The translations under genes and the position numbers were made by a program. Shown here one piece after another: positions 24,793-33,741 of a stretch of 64,000 nucleotides of DNA. The notes beneath the pieces were generated by a model. It had not been told where the DNA came from and did not search any database. It worked only from the letters and a program-made list of their open reading frames with translations. The stretch covers positions 806,001 to 870,000 of the forward strand of contig NZ_JAJQQS010000003.1 in NCBI RefSeq assembly GCF_021228125.1, in the 5' to 3' direction. How positions within the stretch are numbered: position 1 is the first letter of the stretch; every line of letters starts with the position of its first letter. The DNA is from Streptomyces albireticuli (GTDB lineage Bacteria; Actinomycetota; Actinomycetes; Streptomycetales; Streptomycetaceae).

Positions 24793-26796
24793 TCATCGCT
24801 TGCCTGATGACGCCGCCGGGTCCGCGGCACGGCCGGGACGGTCCGGGGTCTCGTAGTCGGATGGGTCGACACGGCGGGTGCGGCGCCAGTACTCCTGCGC
24901 CGTGAAAGGCCAGTTCTGCGCCGAGCGCCCTTTCTCGTTGGTGAACCAGTTGCTCACCTTCGACCACCCCCAGGCCCGCTCCGAGTTGGCCCGGTCGACC
25001 CAGGCGTTGTACGCGTCGTGAACATCCCTCTTCACGTCCAGGGACCGCCGTCCGCTTTCGAGCAGCAGCCGAACGGCATCGAGAAGGTAGGTCACTCCGC
25101 ACTCGGAGAAGTAGAAAATACTGCCTCCCTGCCCCGAGAGGTTGGTGTTCGGGCCATAAAGGCAGAAGAGATTGGGAAAACCGGGAACCGTCAGGCCGAG
25201 GTACGCGCGGGCGTCCCCGTCCCAGGTGTCATGCAGATCCGCGCCGCCGATACCGGTGACGCGCATAGGCGCCAGAAAATGGGAAGCGGCAAATCCAGTT
25301 CCGTAAATGAGGATATCGATCTCGTGCAGAACGCCGTCCGCGGTGCGCACACCGTCCTCGGTGATTTCCGAGATTTTTTCGGTGATCAACGAGACATTGT
25401 CCCGCCGTAACGTCCGTAACCACATTCCGTTGTCCCGCAGCACCCGCTTGGCTCCCACCGGATACCGCGGAAGCACCAGCGGAAGCAGTTCGGGCGCGTC
25501 GGTGAGCTGCGCCTCCAGGTGGCGCGTGAGAGTGGCGCGCAACTCGTCGTTGGCGGCGGAGACGGCGCGCTCGGTGGGCGGGTGGTCCGGGTCCACGATC
25601 CAGCCCTCGAGCACACCCCGCAGGCCCGGGGCGAAGAGCCAGAAGCGGTGCCAGGCCGCGTAGTAGGGGAGGTGCTCGTACAGCCAGGCGGTGCTCGGCG
25701 GCACCGCGTCGTGGTAGTGCGGGGTGGGGCGCAGCCACGGCGGTGTGCGCTGGAACACGGTCAGCTCGCCCGCGCTCTCGGCCACCTCCGGAATGAACTG
25801 GTACGCGCTGGCGCCCGTCCCCACGACGGCCACCCGGCGGCCGGCGAGCGGTACGCCGTGGTCCCAGGCGGCGGAGTGGAACGCCGGACCGGCGAACCGC
25901 TCCCGGCCGGGGATGTCCGGCAGTTTGGGCCGGTTCAGCTGTCCTACGGCGCTCACCAGCACTTCGCTCCGCACGCTCCGCGTCCCGTCCGGGCCGCACA
26001 ACTCCAGCCGCCAGCGTGCGTGCTCCTCCTCCCAGCACGCCTCGCGCACCTCGGTGTCGAACCGGATGTGCTCGTACAGTCCGTACTCCTCGGCGAACGC
26101 CCGGAAGTACTCGAGGAGCTGGTCCTGCGTGCAGAAGTGATCCGGCCAGTCGGAGCGGTTGGCGAACGGGTAGCTGTACAGATGGCTGGGGACGTCGACC
26201 CGGCAGCCCGGGTACCGGTTCTCCAGCCAGGTGCCGCCGACGTCCTCGTTCTTCTCGTAGATGGTGAACGGCACGCCCGCCTGGGCCAGCCGGTGTCCGG
26301 CGAGCAGCCCGCTCATCCCGGCGCCGATGATCGACACGCGCACGGGGGCGGGATCCCGGGGCCCCTCGGGCGCCTCGCCGGCCGGTGCGGCGAGGTCCTT
26401 CGCCCGCCAGCGCGGAGCCCTCGGGTCCTGATCGGCGAGGACGATCTCCTCGGCGAGCAGGGGCAGCATGTCCTCGGTGTCGCCGCCCATGGCCCAGCCG
26501 CTGATCCGGCGCAGCGTCTCCCGGTCGGGCGGCGGCGGGGGCACGCTGCCGGCCCGCCGGTACCGTACGAGCGCGTCGAACGCGGTCTCCCGGGCCGCGG
26601 CCCGCTGCTCGGCGGAGAGGCCGCCCTGCGGGGCGAAGAGCCAGCCGGCGGCCCGCAGGTCCTCGCGCAGCACGGACAGGTCGCCCGTGAGGTGCGCCAC
26701 GGTCATCAGCAGCGCGGGCACCTCGGCGCTCTCCAAGTGGGCGCGCAGAGCGTCGTCATCGACGGTGATCGGCTTCAGCGGCCCGAGGAACGACAT
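24793..26796 (-). CDS. Type I Baeyer-Villiger monooxygenase with N-terminal extension (HAPMO-like)
   Basis: 667 residues. The first 150 form an extension as in 4-hydroxyacetophenone monooxygenase. The FAD Rossmann motif GAGMSG is at 158-163, the BVMO fingerprint FAGPAFHSAAWD at 301-312 (F-x-G-x-x-x-H-x-x-x-W-D) and the NADPH motif GTGAS at 326-330. It inserts oxygen next to a ketone. The substrate is presumably a polyketide intermediate. Two TTA codons lie at 25408-25410 and 25417-25419 (MWLRTLRR). The stretch around 25090-25440 is noticeably AT-richer than its neighbours. ATG 26796 was chosen; the longer upstream frame lacks coding character. Confidence 0.93.
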   Translation of the reverse strand: MSFLGPLKPITVDDDALRAHLESAEVPALLMTVAHLTGDLSVLREDLRAAGWLFAPQGGLSAEQRAAARETAFDALVRYRRAGSVPPPPPDRETLRRISGWAMGGDTEDMLPLLAEEIVLADQDPRAPRWRAKDLAAPAGEAPEGPRDPAPVRVSIIGAGMSGLLAGHRLAQAGVPFTIYEKNEDVGGTWLENRYPGCRVDVPSHLYSYPFANRSDWPDHFCTQDQLLEYFRAFAEEYGLYEHIRFDTEVREACWEEEHARWRLELCGPDGTRSVRSEVLVSAVGQLNRPKLPDIPGRERFAGPAFHSAAWDHGVPLAGRRVAVVGTGASAYQFIPEVAESAGELTVFQRTPPWLRPTPHYHDAVPPSTAWLYEHLPYYAAWHRFWLFAPGLRGVLEGWIVDPDHPPTERAVSAANDELRATLTRHLEAQLTDAPELLPLVLPRYPVGAKRVLRDNGMWLRTLRRDNVSLITEKISEITEDGVRTADGVLHEIDILIYGTGFAASHFLAPMRVTGIGGADLHDTWDGDARAYLGLTVPGFPNLFCLYGPNTNLSGQGGSIFYFSECGVTYLLDAVRLLLESGRRSLDVKRDVHDAYNAWVDRANSERAWGWSKVSNWFTNEKGRSAQNWPFTAQEYWRRTRRVDPSDYETPDRPGRAADPAASSGKR

Positions 26797-26893
26797 GGGG
26801 TGACGCCTTTCGTGAGGGAGGTGGTGCCGGGCGGTGCGCCGCCCGGCGGAGGCTAGGCACGGCTCCTGGACCGGAGCCGGGCCGGGACGGTGC

Positions 26894-27499
26894 TCAGGGG
26901 CCCGCTCCCCGGGGCATGTCGCTCCGGGCGCAGTCGGCACCGCACAGGGAGCGGAATCCCCGGTCGGCGTAGACGGCGGGGCGGCCGCCGCCTTCCGGCA
27001 GGATCACGTGCTCCGCCTCACCGAGGAAGATCGCGTGGTCGCCCGCGTCCACCCTGCGCCGCGTCACGCACTCCACGACCGCGAGCGCCCCGGCCACGAC
27101 GGTGCCCCCGCGCTCGGTGGGCACGAAGCCGCCGTCGGAGAACTTGTCCGGGCTCTTGCCCGCGAACCGCCGGGCGAGCTCGGAGTGTTCGTGCCCCTCC
27201 CGGAGCAGGCTGACGGCGAACCGCGGACTCCGCGCGAAGACCGGATAGCAACGCGCCGACGTGGCCAGACAGACCAGGAGCAGCGGCGGGTCCACCGAGA
27301 GCGAGCAGAGCGAACCGGCGGTGAAGCCGTGCGGCCTGCCGTGCCGGTCATGAGCGGTGACGATGGCGACACCGGTGGGCAAGCGGGCCATCGCGCCGCG
27401 GAACAGCGCGGGGTCCGGGCCGGCGCCCCCGCCGTCCGGACCCGAGGCCGCGAGGGCTCCCGGTGCCGACCGGGCGTCCACCCCGGGCCGTGCCGTCAC
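26894..27499 (-). CDS. FMN reductase-like flavoprotein (ActVB/HpaC type)
   Basis: 201 residues. GTG 27499 overlaps the upstream gene stop (GTGA). Flavin-reductase split barrel: FRGAMARLPTGVAIVTAHDR, then HGFTAGSLCSLSVDPPLLLV (residues 34-75), with GDHAIFLGEAEHV near 165. It supplies reduced FMN/FAD to a two-component monooxygenase, most likely the one at 15426-16598. Unusually it has a C-terminal tail with three residues of Cys context (FRSLCGADCARSDMP). The first 25 residues are a Gly/Ala-rich leader. Confidence 0.88.
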   Translation of the reverse strand: MTARPGVDARSAPGALAASGPDGGGAGPDPALFRGAMARLPTGVAIVTAHDRHGRPHGFTAGSLCSLSVDPPLLLVCLATSARCYPVFARSPRFAVSLLREGHEHSELARRFAGKSPDKFSDGGFVPTERGGTVVAGALAVVECVTRRRVDAGDHAIFLGEAEHVILPEGGGRPAVYADRGFRSLCGADCARSDMPRGAGP

Positions 27500-28455
27500 G
27501 GCGTCGCCTCGCGGTGCGTGAAGCCGGACATCGAGACCGTGTACTGCCGGGTGGCGCGGCTGTAGTCCATGCAGTACTCGGTCGGGTACCAGCCGGAGAC
27601 GGCCCACGCCTCGGGCTTCTTGACCGGCATGCAGCCGCCCGCGCGCCCGTTCGCGAGCCCCTCGATCCACTCCTTGGAGATCATGGGCTCGTAGAAGCTG
27701 ATCCGGCCGTCGTACGCGCCGTACATGAACGTCCGCGTGAACGGCTTGCCGTGCATCTCCGGCGCGTCCATGTCCATCAGGTGGTTGCCCATCTGCGGCA
27801 CCACGGCACCCATGTCCATGTACCGGGCCGGCATGTGCCGCTCCGGCACCGGCTTGCGCGCGGTCTTGAGGTCGTCGCAGTTCATCAGGCCGGCGCACGG
27901 GCCGGTGCGGATCCGGCGCACGGCCGCCTCGTCCTGGATGTAGAAGTGGAAGTCGAAGTGCGGGATGCCGTAGCTCTCCGGCGGATGGCCCCGCGGGTCC
28001 CAGGTCAGCTGCGCCCAGGTGAAGGGGCCCCCGACGTTCTCGCGGAACCCCTTGGGAAGGTCCAGTGCCGTCTCGACCTCGTCCACGCACTCCGTGGCCC
28101 GGTCCGTTCTGCCGTCGCCGTTCACGTCGTAGCAGAGCTTGCCGTCGCCCTCCTTGGGCAGGTTCCGCAGGGCGGCGGCGGAGAAGGTGTACCCGAGGGT
28201 GAGCGGGCGGGAGCCGCGGCGCTGCGAGTAGACGCGGACGGTGCCGTCGCCCAAGGGCTGGGGTGTGCCGTACTCGGTCCTGACACGGCCGTGGGCCGCC
28301 GGGCTCGCGTCGGACCGCGAGTCGTCCGCGCGGCCGGTGTCCGCCGCCACCCAGGCGCCGAGCAGGGCGGCGGCCGCGAGGCCGGCCATGACGGCACGGC
28401 GTGCGCGCCGGCCGCGGGTGGCCGGGTCGGACTGTCGAAGGGGTGCCGTCTGCAC
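27496..28455 (-). CDS. Exported DUF5602/TTHB210-like protein inside the PKS operon
   Basis: 319 residues from GTG 28455 (aaagga upstream). The N-terminus GRRARRAVMAGLAAAALLGA is a signal peptide or membrane anchor with an RR pair. The mature part has PHFDFHFYIQDEAA (about residue 155), the His/Asp cluster I associate with DUF5602/TTHB210-like proteins, and later DMGAVVPQMGNHLMD. It also has DVNGDGRTDRATE, an EF-hand/dockerin-like DxNxDGxxD calcium loop, and several Cys. It is coupled by GTGA to the flavin reductase. An exported protein in the middle of a polyketide operon is unusual; metal-dependent late-stage chemistry outside the membrane is conceivable but unproven. Confidence 0.72.
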   Translation of the reverse strand: MQTAPLRQSDPATRGRRARRAVMAGLAAAALLGAWVAADTGRADDSRSDASPAAHGRVRTEYGTPQPLGDGTVRVYSQRRGSRPLTLGYTFSAAALRNLPKEGDGKLCYDVNGDGRTDRATECVDEVETALDLPKGFRENVGGPFTWAQLTWDPRGHPPESYGIPHFDFHFYIQDEAAVRRIRTGPCAGLMNCDDLKTARKPVPERHMPARYMDMGAVVPQMGNHLMDMDAPEMHGKPFTRTFMYGAYDGRISFYEPMISKEWIEGLANGRAGGCMPVKKPEAWAVSGWYPTEYCMDYSRATRQYTVSMSGFTHREATP

Positions 28456-28603
28456 GGGCGAGGTCCTTTCCGGATCGGGGAAGGTGAGGCGTGTCGATCG
28501 GTTGCGCCGTCGGCGGTGCGGCAGGGAGCGCGGGGCGCGACGCGCGGCCCGCCGCTCGGCCACCCGGGTCAGGCGCGCGTCGTCGGGCCCTGGGACATGG
28601 CGG

Positions 28604-29587
28604 TCACCGCGTCCCCTCGTGAGGCGGACCGCCCGGCGCGAGCGCCGAGGCGTTCGCGCCGGCGTGGGCGGCCGCGTGGCCGAGCGTGGTGCGGCTGTTG
28701 GCGCCCAGCGCCGCACGCAGGTAGGCCCGGGCGTCGGCCAGGGTGCGGCCCTCGCCGAGCACCTTGGGGACGGCGGCCGGGTCGACCGCGACGGTGTGCC
28801 GGGCGACGGCCACGGCGCCGCCCGCCCCGTCCGGCGTGAACTCCCAGGCCCCGCTGTGCCCGAACAGCAGCGCGGGCGGCACCAGTTGCTTGTAGACGAT
28901 CGACGAGTCCGGGAAGCAGAGCCGCACGGAGCGGGTCGTGTGCGCGCTGCCGTCCGCGGTCACCGTGTCCATCTCCATGTCCTGCACCCCGGGCGGGTCC
29001 TCGCGCAGCCGCACCCGGCGCACATGCGGCAGCCGCTCGGGCCAGGCGTCGGCGCGGTCCACGAACGCGTAGGCGTCCGCCGCCGCGCCGGAGAGCTCGA
29101 GACGGTCGGTGAACGAGAAGACCAGATCGTCTATCGCGTGCGGAAGTTCGGCGATCCGCGCGAGGGCCGCCAGCTCCCGTTCGGAATTGCGGTTCACCCC
29201 CTCGGTGGCCCACGCCCCCGCCTCCTGACCGGGCACGGTGAAGTCGTGGGTGAGGCTCACCATGGTCCTGCCGTCCCGCTGCGGGGCGAACCGCCACTGG
29301 CCGCCCATCGAGGCGAACGGCGGCCGGCTGTGCTCCTGGCGGAACGATACGGTGCGCCCCTCGGGGTCCAGCACGCGTCGCGAGGTCCAGTCCTTGACCT
29401 CGCCGTTGACCAGGGCCCACAGACGGAAGCGCTCGTTGTCGCCGTCCCGCTCCAGATGCCGGACGTGCAGCGTGGGCTCGAAGATCACCGGCCATCGGGT
29501 CACATCGGCCACCAGCTGGTACACGGTGTCCGCGGGAGCCGCGACGACGCGGGTGTGCAGGGTGTGGTGCTCTCGTAACTCGGTCAT
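28604..29587 (-). CDS. Di-domain aromatase/cyclase (ActVII-like, START/SRPBCC fold)
   Basis: 327 residues with two SRPBCC domains (about 8-150: VVAAPADTVYQLVADVTRWP; about 165-310: AAADAYAFVDRADAWPERLP, each with the W-P helix turn). Di-domain enzymes aromatise the first ring of C9-reduced polyketides, consistent with the KR in this operon. Codon 4 is TTA (29576-29578), which suggests bldA-dependent translation. Spacing to the ACP gene is 51 bp. Confidence 0.92.
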   Translation of the reverse strand: MTELREHHTLHTRVVAAPADTVYQLVADVTRWPVIFEPTLHVRHLERDGDNERFRLWALVNGEVKDWTSRRVLDPEGRTVSFRQEHSRPPFASMGGQWRFAPQRDGRTMVSLTHDFTVPGQEAGAWATEGVNRNSERELAALARIAELPHAIDDLVFSFTDRLELSGAAADAYAFVDRADAWPERLPHVRRVRLREDPPGVQDMEMDTVTADGSAHTTRSVRLCFPDSSIVYKQLVPPALLFGHSGAWEFTPDGAGGAVAVARHTVAVDPAAVPKVLGEGRTLADARAYLRAALGANSRTTLGHAAAHAGANASALAPGGPPHEGTR

Positions 29588-29638
29588 GGTCGAGGGCCTT
29601 CCGGGTCGCGGGTCGGTCGGCGCGCGTGGCGCGCCGGT

Positions 29639-29902
29639 TCACACGGTCTTCGCGGCGGAGCCGTTGACCAGGTCGAGTACGTCGCGAGGGCTGGTGAGCA
29701 GCGGGACCACCTCGTCCGGCACCTGCACGCCGAATTCGTTCTCGATGCGCACGGCGGCCTCCAGCAGGGCGAGGGAGTCGTACCCGAGCTCCTGGAAGGG
29801 CCGGTCGCGCACGTCCTCGCCGGCGGGCCAGTCCTCGCTCGCGCCCCCGCAGTCGGCCAGGATGCGGTGCAGGTCGTCAAGGGTCATGGTGGTGTTCGGC
29901 AT
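29639..29902 (-). CDS. Type II PKS acyl carrier protein
   Basis: 87 residues from ATG 29902 (aagga upstream). Phosphopantetheine site LGYDSLALLE with Ser43; acidic four-helix ACP with DEVVPLLTSPRDVLDLVNG at the end, typical of aromatic PKS ACPs. Lies between CLF and ARO/CYC, the standard order. The longer frame from 29938 adds a non-conserved leader and was rejected. Confidence 0.95.
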   Translation of the reverse strand: MPNTTMTLDDLHRILADCGGASEDWPAGEDVRDRPFQELGYDSLALLEAAVRIENEFGVQVPDEVVPLLTSPRDVLDLVNGSAAKTV

Positions 29903-29952
29903 GGTCGAATCCTTGCTGTCGTCAGGAAGGCGGCGCATGTGCGGACGGAGGG

Positions 29953-31284
29953 TCAGAGGGTTGCCTCACGGACCACCACGGCCGAGTTGAAGCCCCATCG
30001 GCCGCGGGCGAGGACCAGGGCGCAGGAGACGCGGGCCTCCCGCGGGCCTCCGGTCACCAGGTCGATTCCGTAATCGGCCGGGACGTCGGAGCTGGCCCCG
30101 GAAGCGGGGATCACGCCGTCCCGGACGGTCAGGAGCGCGGTGGCGACGTCCAGCGGCCCGCCTCCCGCGTACAGCCTCCCGGTGAGCGCCTTGGGCGCGG
30201 TCACCGGCACCCGGCGCACCCCGAACAACTCCCGGATCGCCGTGGCCTCGGCACGGTCCAGGTCGCGGTCACCGGCCGCGTCCGCGAACACCACGTCCAC
30301 GTCCGCGGGCGTCAACCCGGCCTGGGCCAGTGCCTGTTCGGCCGCCCTGCGCAGCCCGGGCGGCCGCCCGGGACGTGCCGGGAGATCCTCCCGGACGCCC
30401 TCCGGGGCGGGGTCGAAGGTCGAGGCGTACCCGGCGATCTCCCCGTACACCCGGCGCACCCCGCGCGCCCGGGCCGCCACGGGGTCCTCGACCACCAGGA
30501 TCGCCCCGCCCTCGCCCGGCACATAGCCGCGGGCCGCCGCGTCGAACGGCAGGTAGGCGCGCTCCGGGTCGGTGGCGTGGCTGATCCGCCCGCTGGCGAG
30601 ATGGGAGACCCACCCCCAGGGGTCGAAGGCGGAGTCCACGCCTCCGGTGACCACCAGGGGAGTGCCGCGCCCGATGGTGCGCCGGGCGTGTCCGAGGGCG
30701 TCGAGGCCGCCGGCCTGCTCGGCCACCAGGGCGCTGCTGGGTCCGCGCATGCCGTTGCGGATCGAGATCTGGCCGGTGTTGACCGCGTAGAACCAGGCGA
30801 AGGACTCGTACACGCTCACCGCCTGGGAGCCGACGCTCCACAGCTTCTTGAACTCCCGGTGGGTGAACTCGAAGCCCCCGCACCCGGTGGAGGTCACCAC
30901 GCCCATGTCGTAGTCCGTGGCCTTCGACGGATCCACGCCCGCGTCGGCGATCGCCCAGTCCGCCGCGGCCAGCGCGAGCCGGGTGGAGACGTCGGTCTGC
31001 GGAAGGAGCCGGCTCGGCAGATGGGCGGACGCGTCGAAGCCCTCGATCTGACCCGCCAGCCGGGCCGGATAGCGGGACGTGTCGAAGCGGGTGATCGGTA
31101 CGACGCCCGAGCGGCCCGCGAGGACCGCCTCCCAGTAGCGCTCCAGGCCGAGGCCGTTGGGAGCGGCGACGCCGATGCCGGTCACATACACCGGGCGGGT
31201 GCCCGGGTGCGGGCCCGGGCCGGGGCCGGGGCGCCGTGTGACGGCCTGCGCCCGGCCCGCGTCCGCCACGCCGACGGCACTCAT
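29953..31284 (-). CDS. Ketosynthase beta / chain length factor
   Basis: 443 residues, thiolase fold. The active-site Cys is replaced by Gln190 in [18 protein letters not shown], the defining CLF change, which decarboxylates malonyl-ACP for priming. The N-terminus has a 28-residue Gly/Pro-rich extension ([16 protein letters not shown]) before [15 protein letters not shown]. The start overlaps the KS-alpha stop (ATGA), so the two subunits are coupled. Chain length cannot be read with confidence. Overall likeness to act-type systems would suit an octaketide. Confidence 0.96.
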   Translation of the reverse strand: MSAVGVADAGRAQAVTRRPGPGPGPHPGTRPVYVTGIGVAAPNGLGLERYWEAVLAGRSGVVPITRFDTSRYPARLAGQIEGFDASAHLPSRLLPQTDVSTRLALAAADWAIADAGVDPSKATDYDMGVVTSTGCGGFEFTHREFKKLWSVGSQAVSVYESFAWFYAVNTGQISIRNGMRGPSSALVAEQAGGLDALGHARRTIGRGTPLVVTGGVDSAFDPWGWVSHLASGRISHATDPERAYLPFDAAARGYVPGEGGAILVVEDPVAARARGVRRVYGEIAGYASTFDPAPEGVREDLPARPGRPPGLRRAAEQALAQAGLTPADVDVVFADAAGDRDLDRAEATAIRELFGVRRVPVTAPKALTGRLYAGGGPLDVATALLTVRDGVIPASGASSDVPADYGIDLVTGGPREARVSCALVLARGRWGFNSAVVVREATL

Positions 31285-32546
31285 GAGACCTCCTGGGGGC
31301 TGCGGAGGACCATCGCGCTCTGGAACCCGCCGAAGCCGCTGCCCACGGTGAGGACCGTGTCCACCCGGTGCTCACGGGCGGTGACCGGTACGTAGTCCAG
31401 GTCGCACTCCGGGTCGCTGGTGTGCAGATTGGCCGTGGGAGGGACCACGTTGTGCTCGATGGCGAGCAGCGATGCCGCGATCTCCACCGAGCCGATGGCG
31501 CCGAGCGAGTGCCCCACCATCGACTTGATCGAGCTGACCGGGGTCTCGTAGGCGTGCTGCCCGAGACTGCGCTTGAACGCGGCGGTCTCGTGGCGGTCGT
31601 TCTGCTTGGTCCCCGAGCCGTGCGCGTTGATGTAGTCCACGGCCGTCACATCGGCCCTCGACTCGTCGAGGGCGACCCGGATCGCCTCGGCCATCTCCCG
31701 GCCGTCCGGCTTGAGCCCGGTCATGTGGAACGCGTTGGAACGGGTCGCGTATCCGGTGACCTCGGCGTAGATGTGCGCGTCGCGGCGCCGGGCGCTCTCG
31801 TACTCCTCGAGGACGAACACGGCCGCGCCCTCGGCGAGTACGAAGCCGTTCCGGGAACCGTCGAAAGGGCGGGAGGCGTGCTCCGGGTCGTCGTTGCGCG
31901 GCGTGGTCGCCTTGATGGCGTCGAAGCAGGCCACCACGATCGGGGTGATCGGGGTGTCGCAGGCACCGGCCACCATCACGTCGGCGCTGCCCTCGCGGAT
32001 CAGCTGCACGGCGTGGCCGACCGAGTCGAGCCCCGAGGTGCAGCCGTTGGAGACCATCGCCACCGGCCCCTCGGCGCCCACCGTCCACGCGACCTCGGCC
32101 GCCATCACACTCGGCACCAAGTAGTCGAACATGTGCGGAGAGAGCCTCGCGGGGTCCATCTCCCAGTCACGGCCCCGGTCGGACAGGGCCAGGTACTCGC
32201 GCTCCAGGCTCGTGGCGGCCGCGACCGCGCTGCCCAGACCGACACCGACGCGGTACGGGTCCAGGCCGCCGAGCTCCAGCCCGCTGTCGCCGACGGCCTC
32301 TCGGGCGCAGACCACCGCGAACTGGGTGGCCCGGTCCATGCGGTCGGTCTCCGACGCCGTGAGTCCCTCGATGACCGGGTCGAAATCGGCTTCCGCGGCG
32401 ACCTGCGAGCGGTAGGGCGAGGGGTCGAAGAACGTGATCCTGCGGGTGGCGGTGCGGCCGCTGGTCAGTGTGGACCAGAACTCCTTCGCGCCCTTGCCTC
32501 CGGGGGCCCGGATGCCGATACCGGTGATCACGACACGGCGCGTCAT
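31281..32546 (-). CDS. Ketosynthase alpha of a type II (aromatic) PKS
   Basis: 421 residues. Catalytic triad visible: Cys169 in [15 protein letters not shown], His309 in [14 protein letters not shown] and His346 in [13 protein letters not shown]. It condenses malonyl-ACP units with the CLF partner. Most family members have VSTGCTSG, so Asn167 is a substitution two residues before the nucleophile. No strong ribosome-binding site precedes ATG 32546. The gap to the KR gene is 138 bp and holds a 15-bp palindrome. Confidence 0.97.
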   Translation of the reverse strand: MTRRVVITGIGIRAPGGKGAKEFWSTLTSGRTATRRITFFDPSPYRSQVAAEADFDPVIEGLTASETDRMDRATQFAVVCAREAVGDSGLELGGLDPYRVGVGLGSAVAAATSLEREYLALSDRGRDWEMDPARLSPHMFDYLVPSVMAAEVAWTVGAEGPVAMVSNGCTSGLDSVGHAVQLIREGSADVMVAGACDTPITPIVVACFDAIKATTPRNDDPEHASRPFDGSRNGFVLAEGAAVFVLEEYESARRRDAHIYAEVTGYATRSNAFHMTGLKPDGREMAEAIRVALDESRADVTAVDYINAHGSGTKQNDRHETAAFKRSLGQHAYETPVSSIKSMVGHSLGAIGSVEIAASLLAIEHNVVPPTANLHTSDPECDLDYVPVTAREHRVDTVLTVGSGFGGFQSAMVLRSPQEVS

Positions 32547-32578
32547 CGGGGGCCGTCCACGGCCGTGGGCACGGTTGA

Positions 32579-32593
32579 ACTGAGCATCTCAGT
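32579..32593. promoter_or_regulatory. 15-bp palindrome between KR and KS-alpha genes
   Basis: ACTGAG-cat-CTCAGT is a perfect inverted repeat (32579-32584/32588-32593), 33 bp upstream of the KS-alpha start. It could be an operator, an RNA processing site or a small stabilising hairpin for the PKS messenger. I saw no second copy elsewhere in the window. Confidence 0.45.
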
Positions 32594-32684
32594 ACGTTCC
32601 TTTGCATTAGTGTGGGGCCGGGGAGCGGGTGGCGCGACCGACGCGTGCCGGCCCCTTCCCGGCCCGGGGCGCGGACCGGCGGGA

Positions 32685-33470
32685 TCAGTAGTTGCCGAGC
32701 CCGCCACATACGTTCAGGGCCTGGGCGGTCACCGCGTCGGCGCCCTCGCCGACCAGGTAGTCGACCATCGCGGCGACCTCGCCGGACTCCACGTACCGGC
32801 CGATGGGCGCGCGGGCGCTGATCCGGCGGTGGGCCTCCTCCTCGTCCACGCCCCAGATCGCCGCGTAGTGCTCGCGCACGCGCTCCGCCATGGGCGTCTC
32901 GACGAAGCCCGGGCAGACCGCGTTCACCGTGATGCCGGTCTTGGCGAGCTCCAGACCGAGCGCCTTGGAGAAGCCGACGACGCCGTGCTTGGACGCCGAG
33001 TACGGGGCGGCGTGGATCACGCCCTGCTTGCCGCCGGTGGACGCGATGTTGATGATCCGGCCCCAGCTCTTGTCCCGCAGGCCGCCGCGCGTCAACACCT
33101 GCTTGGTGACGAGGAAGACGCTGTTCAGGTTGGTGTCGATCACGTCGTACCAGAGCTCGTCCTCGATCTCGGCGGTGTTCCCGCCACCGGGCCGGCCGGC
33201 GTTGTTGACCAGGATGTCGATGGGGCCGAAGCGGTCGACGGCCGCGTCCACGAGCGCGCGGACCCGTTCCGGCTTCCGCACGTCGCAGGGGCGCCCGTCC
33301 ACGTCGAGGCCCAGATCGCGCAGCTCCTTGACGGTCGCCGCCACCGCGTCCTCGCGCCGCGAGCAGAGGTAGACGCTGATGCCCTGCCGGCCCAGGCTCT
33401 TGGCGATCTCTAGGCCCATGCCGCTGGTCGCTCCGGTGACCAGTGCCACTCGCCGGGTGCGTTCCGCCAT
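32685..33470 (-). CDS. Polyketide C9 ketoreductase (ActIII-like SDR)
   Basis: 261 residues, the same length as ActIII. NADPH motif TGATSGMG at 12-19; NNAG near 89-92; PGG at 94-96, the S-face stereochemistry motif of ActKR; catalytic Ser144, Tyr157 and Lys161 (STGGKQG..YSASK). The C-terminus VTAQALNVCGGLGNY is nearly the ActIII ending. It reduces the C9 carbonyl of the nascent chain. It is the first gene of the minus-strand operon; ATG 33470 follows agagg. Confidence 0.96.
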   Translation of the reverse strand: MAERTRRVALVTGATSGMGLEIAKSLGRQGISVYLCSRREDAVAATVKELRDLGLDVDGRPCDVRKPERVRALVDAAVDRFGPIDILVNNAGRPGGGNTAEIEDELWYDVIDTNLNSVFLVTKQVLTRGGLRDKSWGRIINIASTGGKQGVIHAAPYSASKHGVVGFSKALGLELAKTGITVNAVCPGFVETPMAERVREHYAAIWGVDEEEAHRRISARAPIGRYVESGEVAAMVDYLVGEGADAVTAQALNVCGGLGNY

Positions 33471-33550
33471 GGTCGGTCCTCTCGGGTTCTGCCGGGATAG
33501 CCCGGGCGTTTCGCTCTGGCTGCGAACTGCGCTCCACGCTTGCCGGAGGT

Positions 33551-33579
33551 GCTCGAACCCGGATCCAATCGGACTGGAA
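33551..33579 (-). promoter_or_regulatory. Possible degenerate SARP box for the KR-led operon
   Basis: On the minus strand TTCCAGT, TTGGATC and TTCGAGC start 11 bp apart; only the last matches the SARP heptamer well (the others match 5 of 7). It ends 81 bp upstream of the KR start. Weak alone, but the geometry fits, and this operon should be a SARP target. Confidence 0.4.
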
Positions 33580-33640
33580 GTCCGGTCGCGCCGGAGCGGG
33601 CCGGCACCCGTGACCGGGCGGCCAGGGGCCGGGAGCCGCC

Positions 33641-33669
33641 TCGAGCGGACTTCGAGGGGACTTGGACGA
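33641..33669 (+). promoter_or_regulatory. SARP box upstream of the NTF2-fold gene
   Basis: TCGAGCG-gact-TCGAGGG-gact-TGGACGA: three heptamers starting exactly 11 bp apart, the first two near-perfect. The gene starts 73 bp downstream (33742). It lies in the divergent region between this gene and the KR operon, so bound SARP might serve both. Confidence 0.7.
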
Positions 33670-33741
33670 GCAGGCCGGACGGTGGCGGGGCCGACGACAG
33701 TGAAGGGTCGCCCGGCACCGTCCACCGAAGGGGCTCCAGCC

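Noticed and set aside
32594-32684. SARP box directly upstream of KS-alpha
   Set aside because: No TCGAG-type repeat of 11-bp period found on the minus strand; KS-alpha is probably transcribed from the KR promoter.
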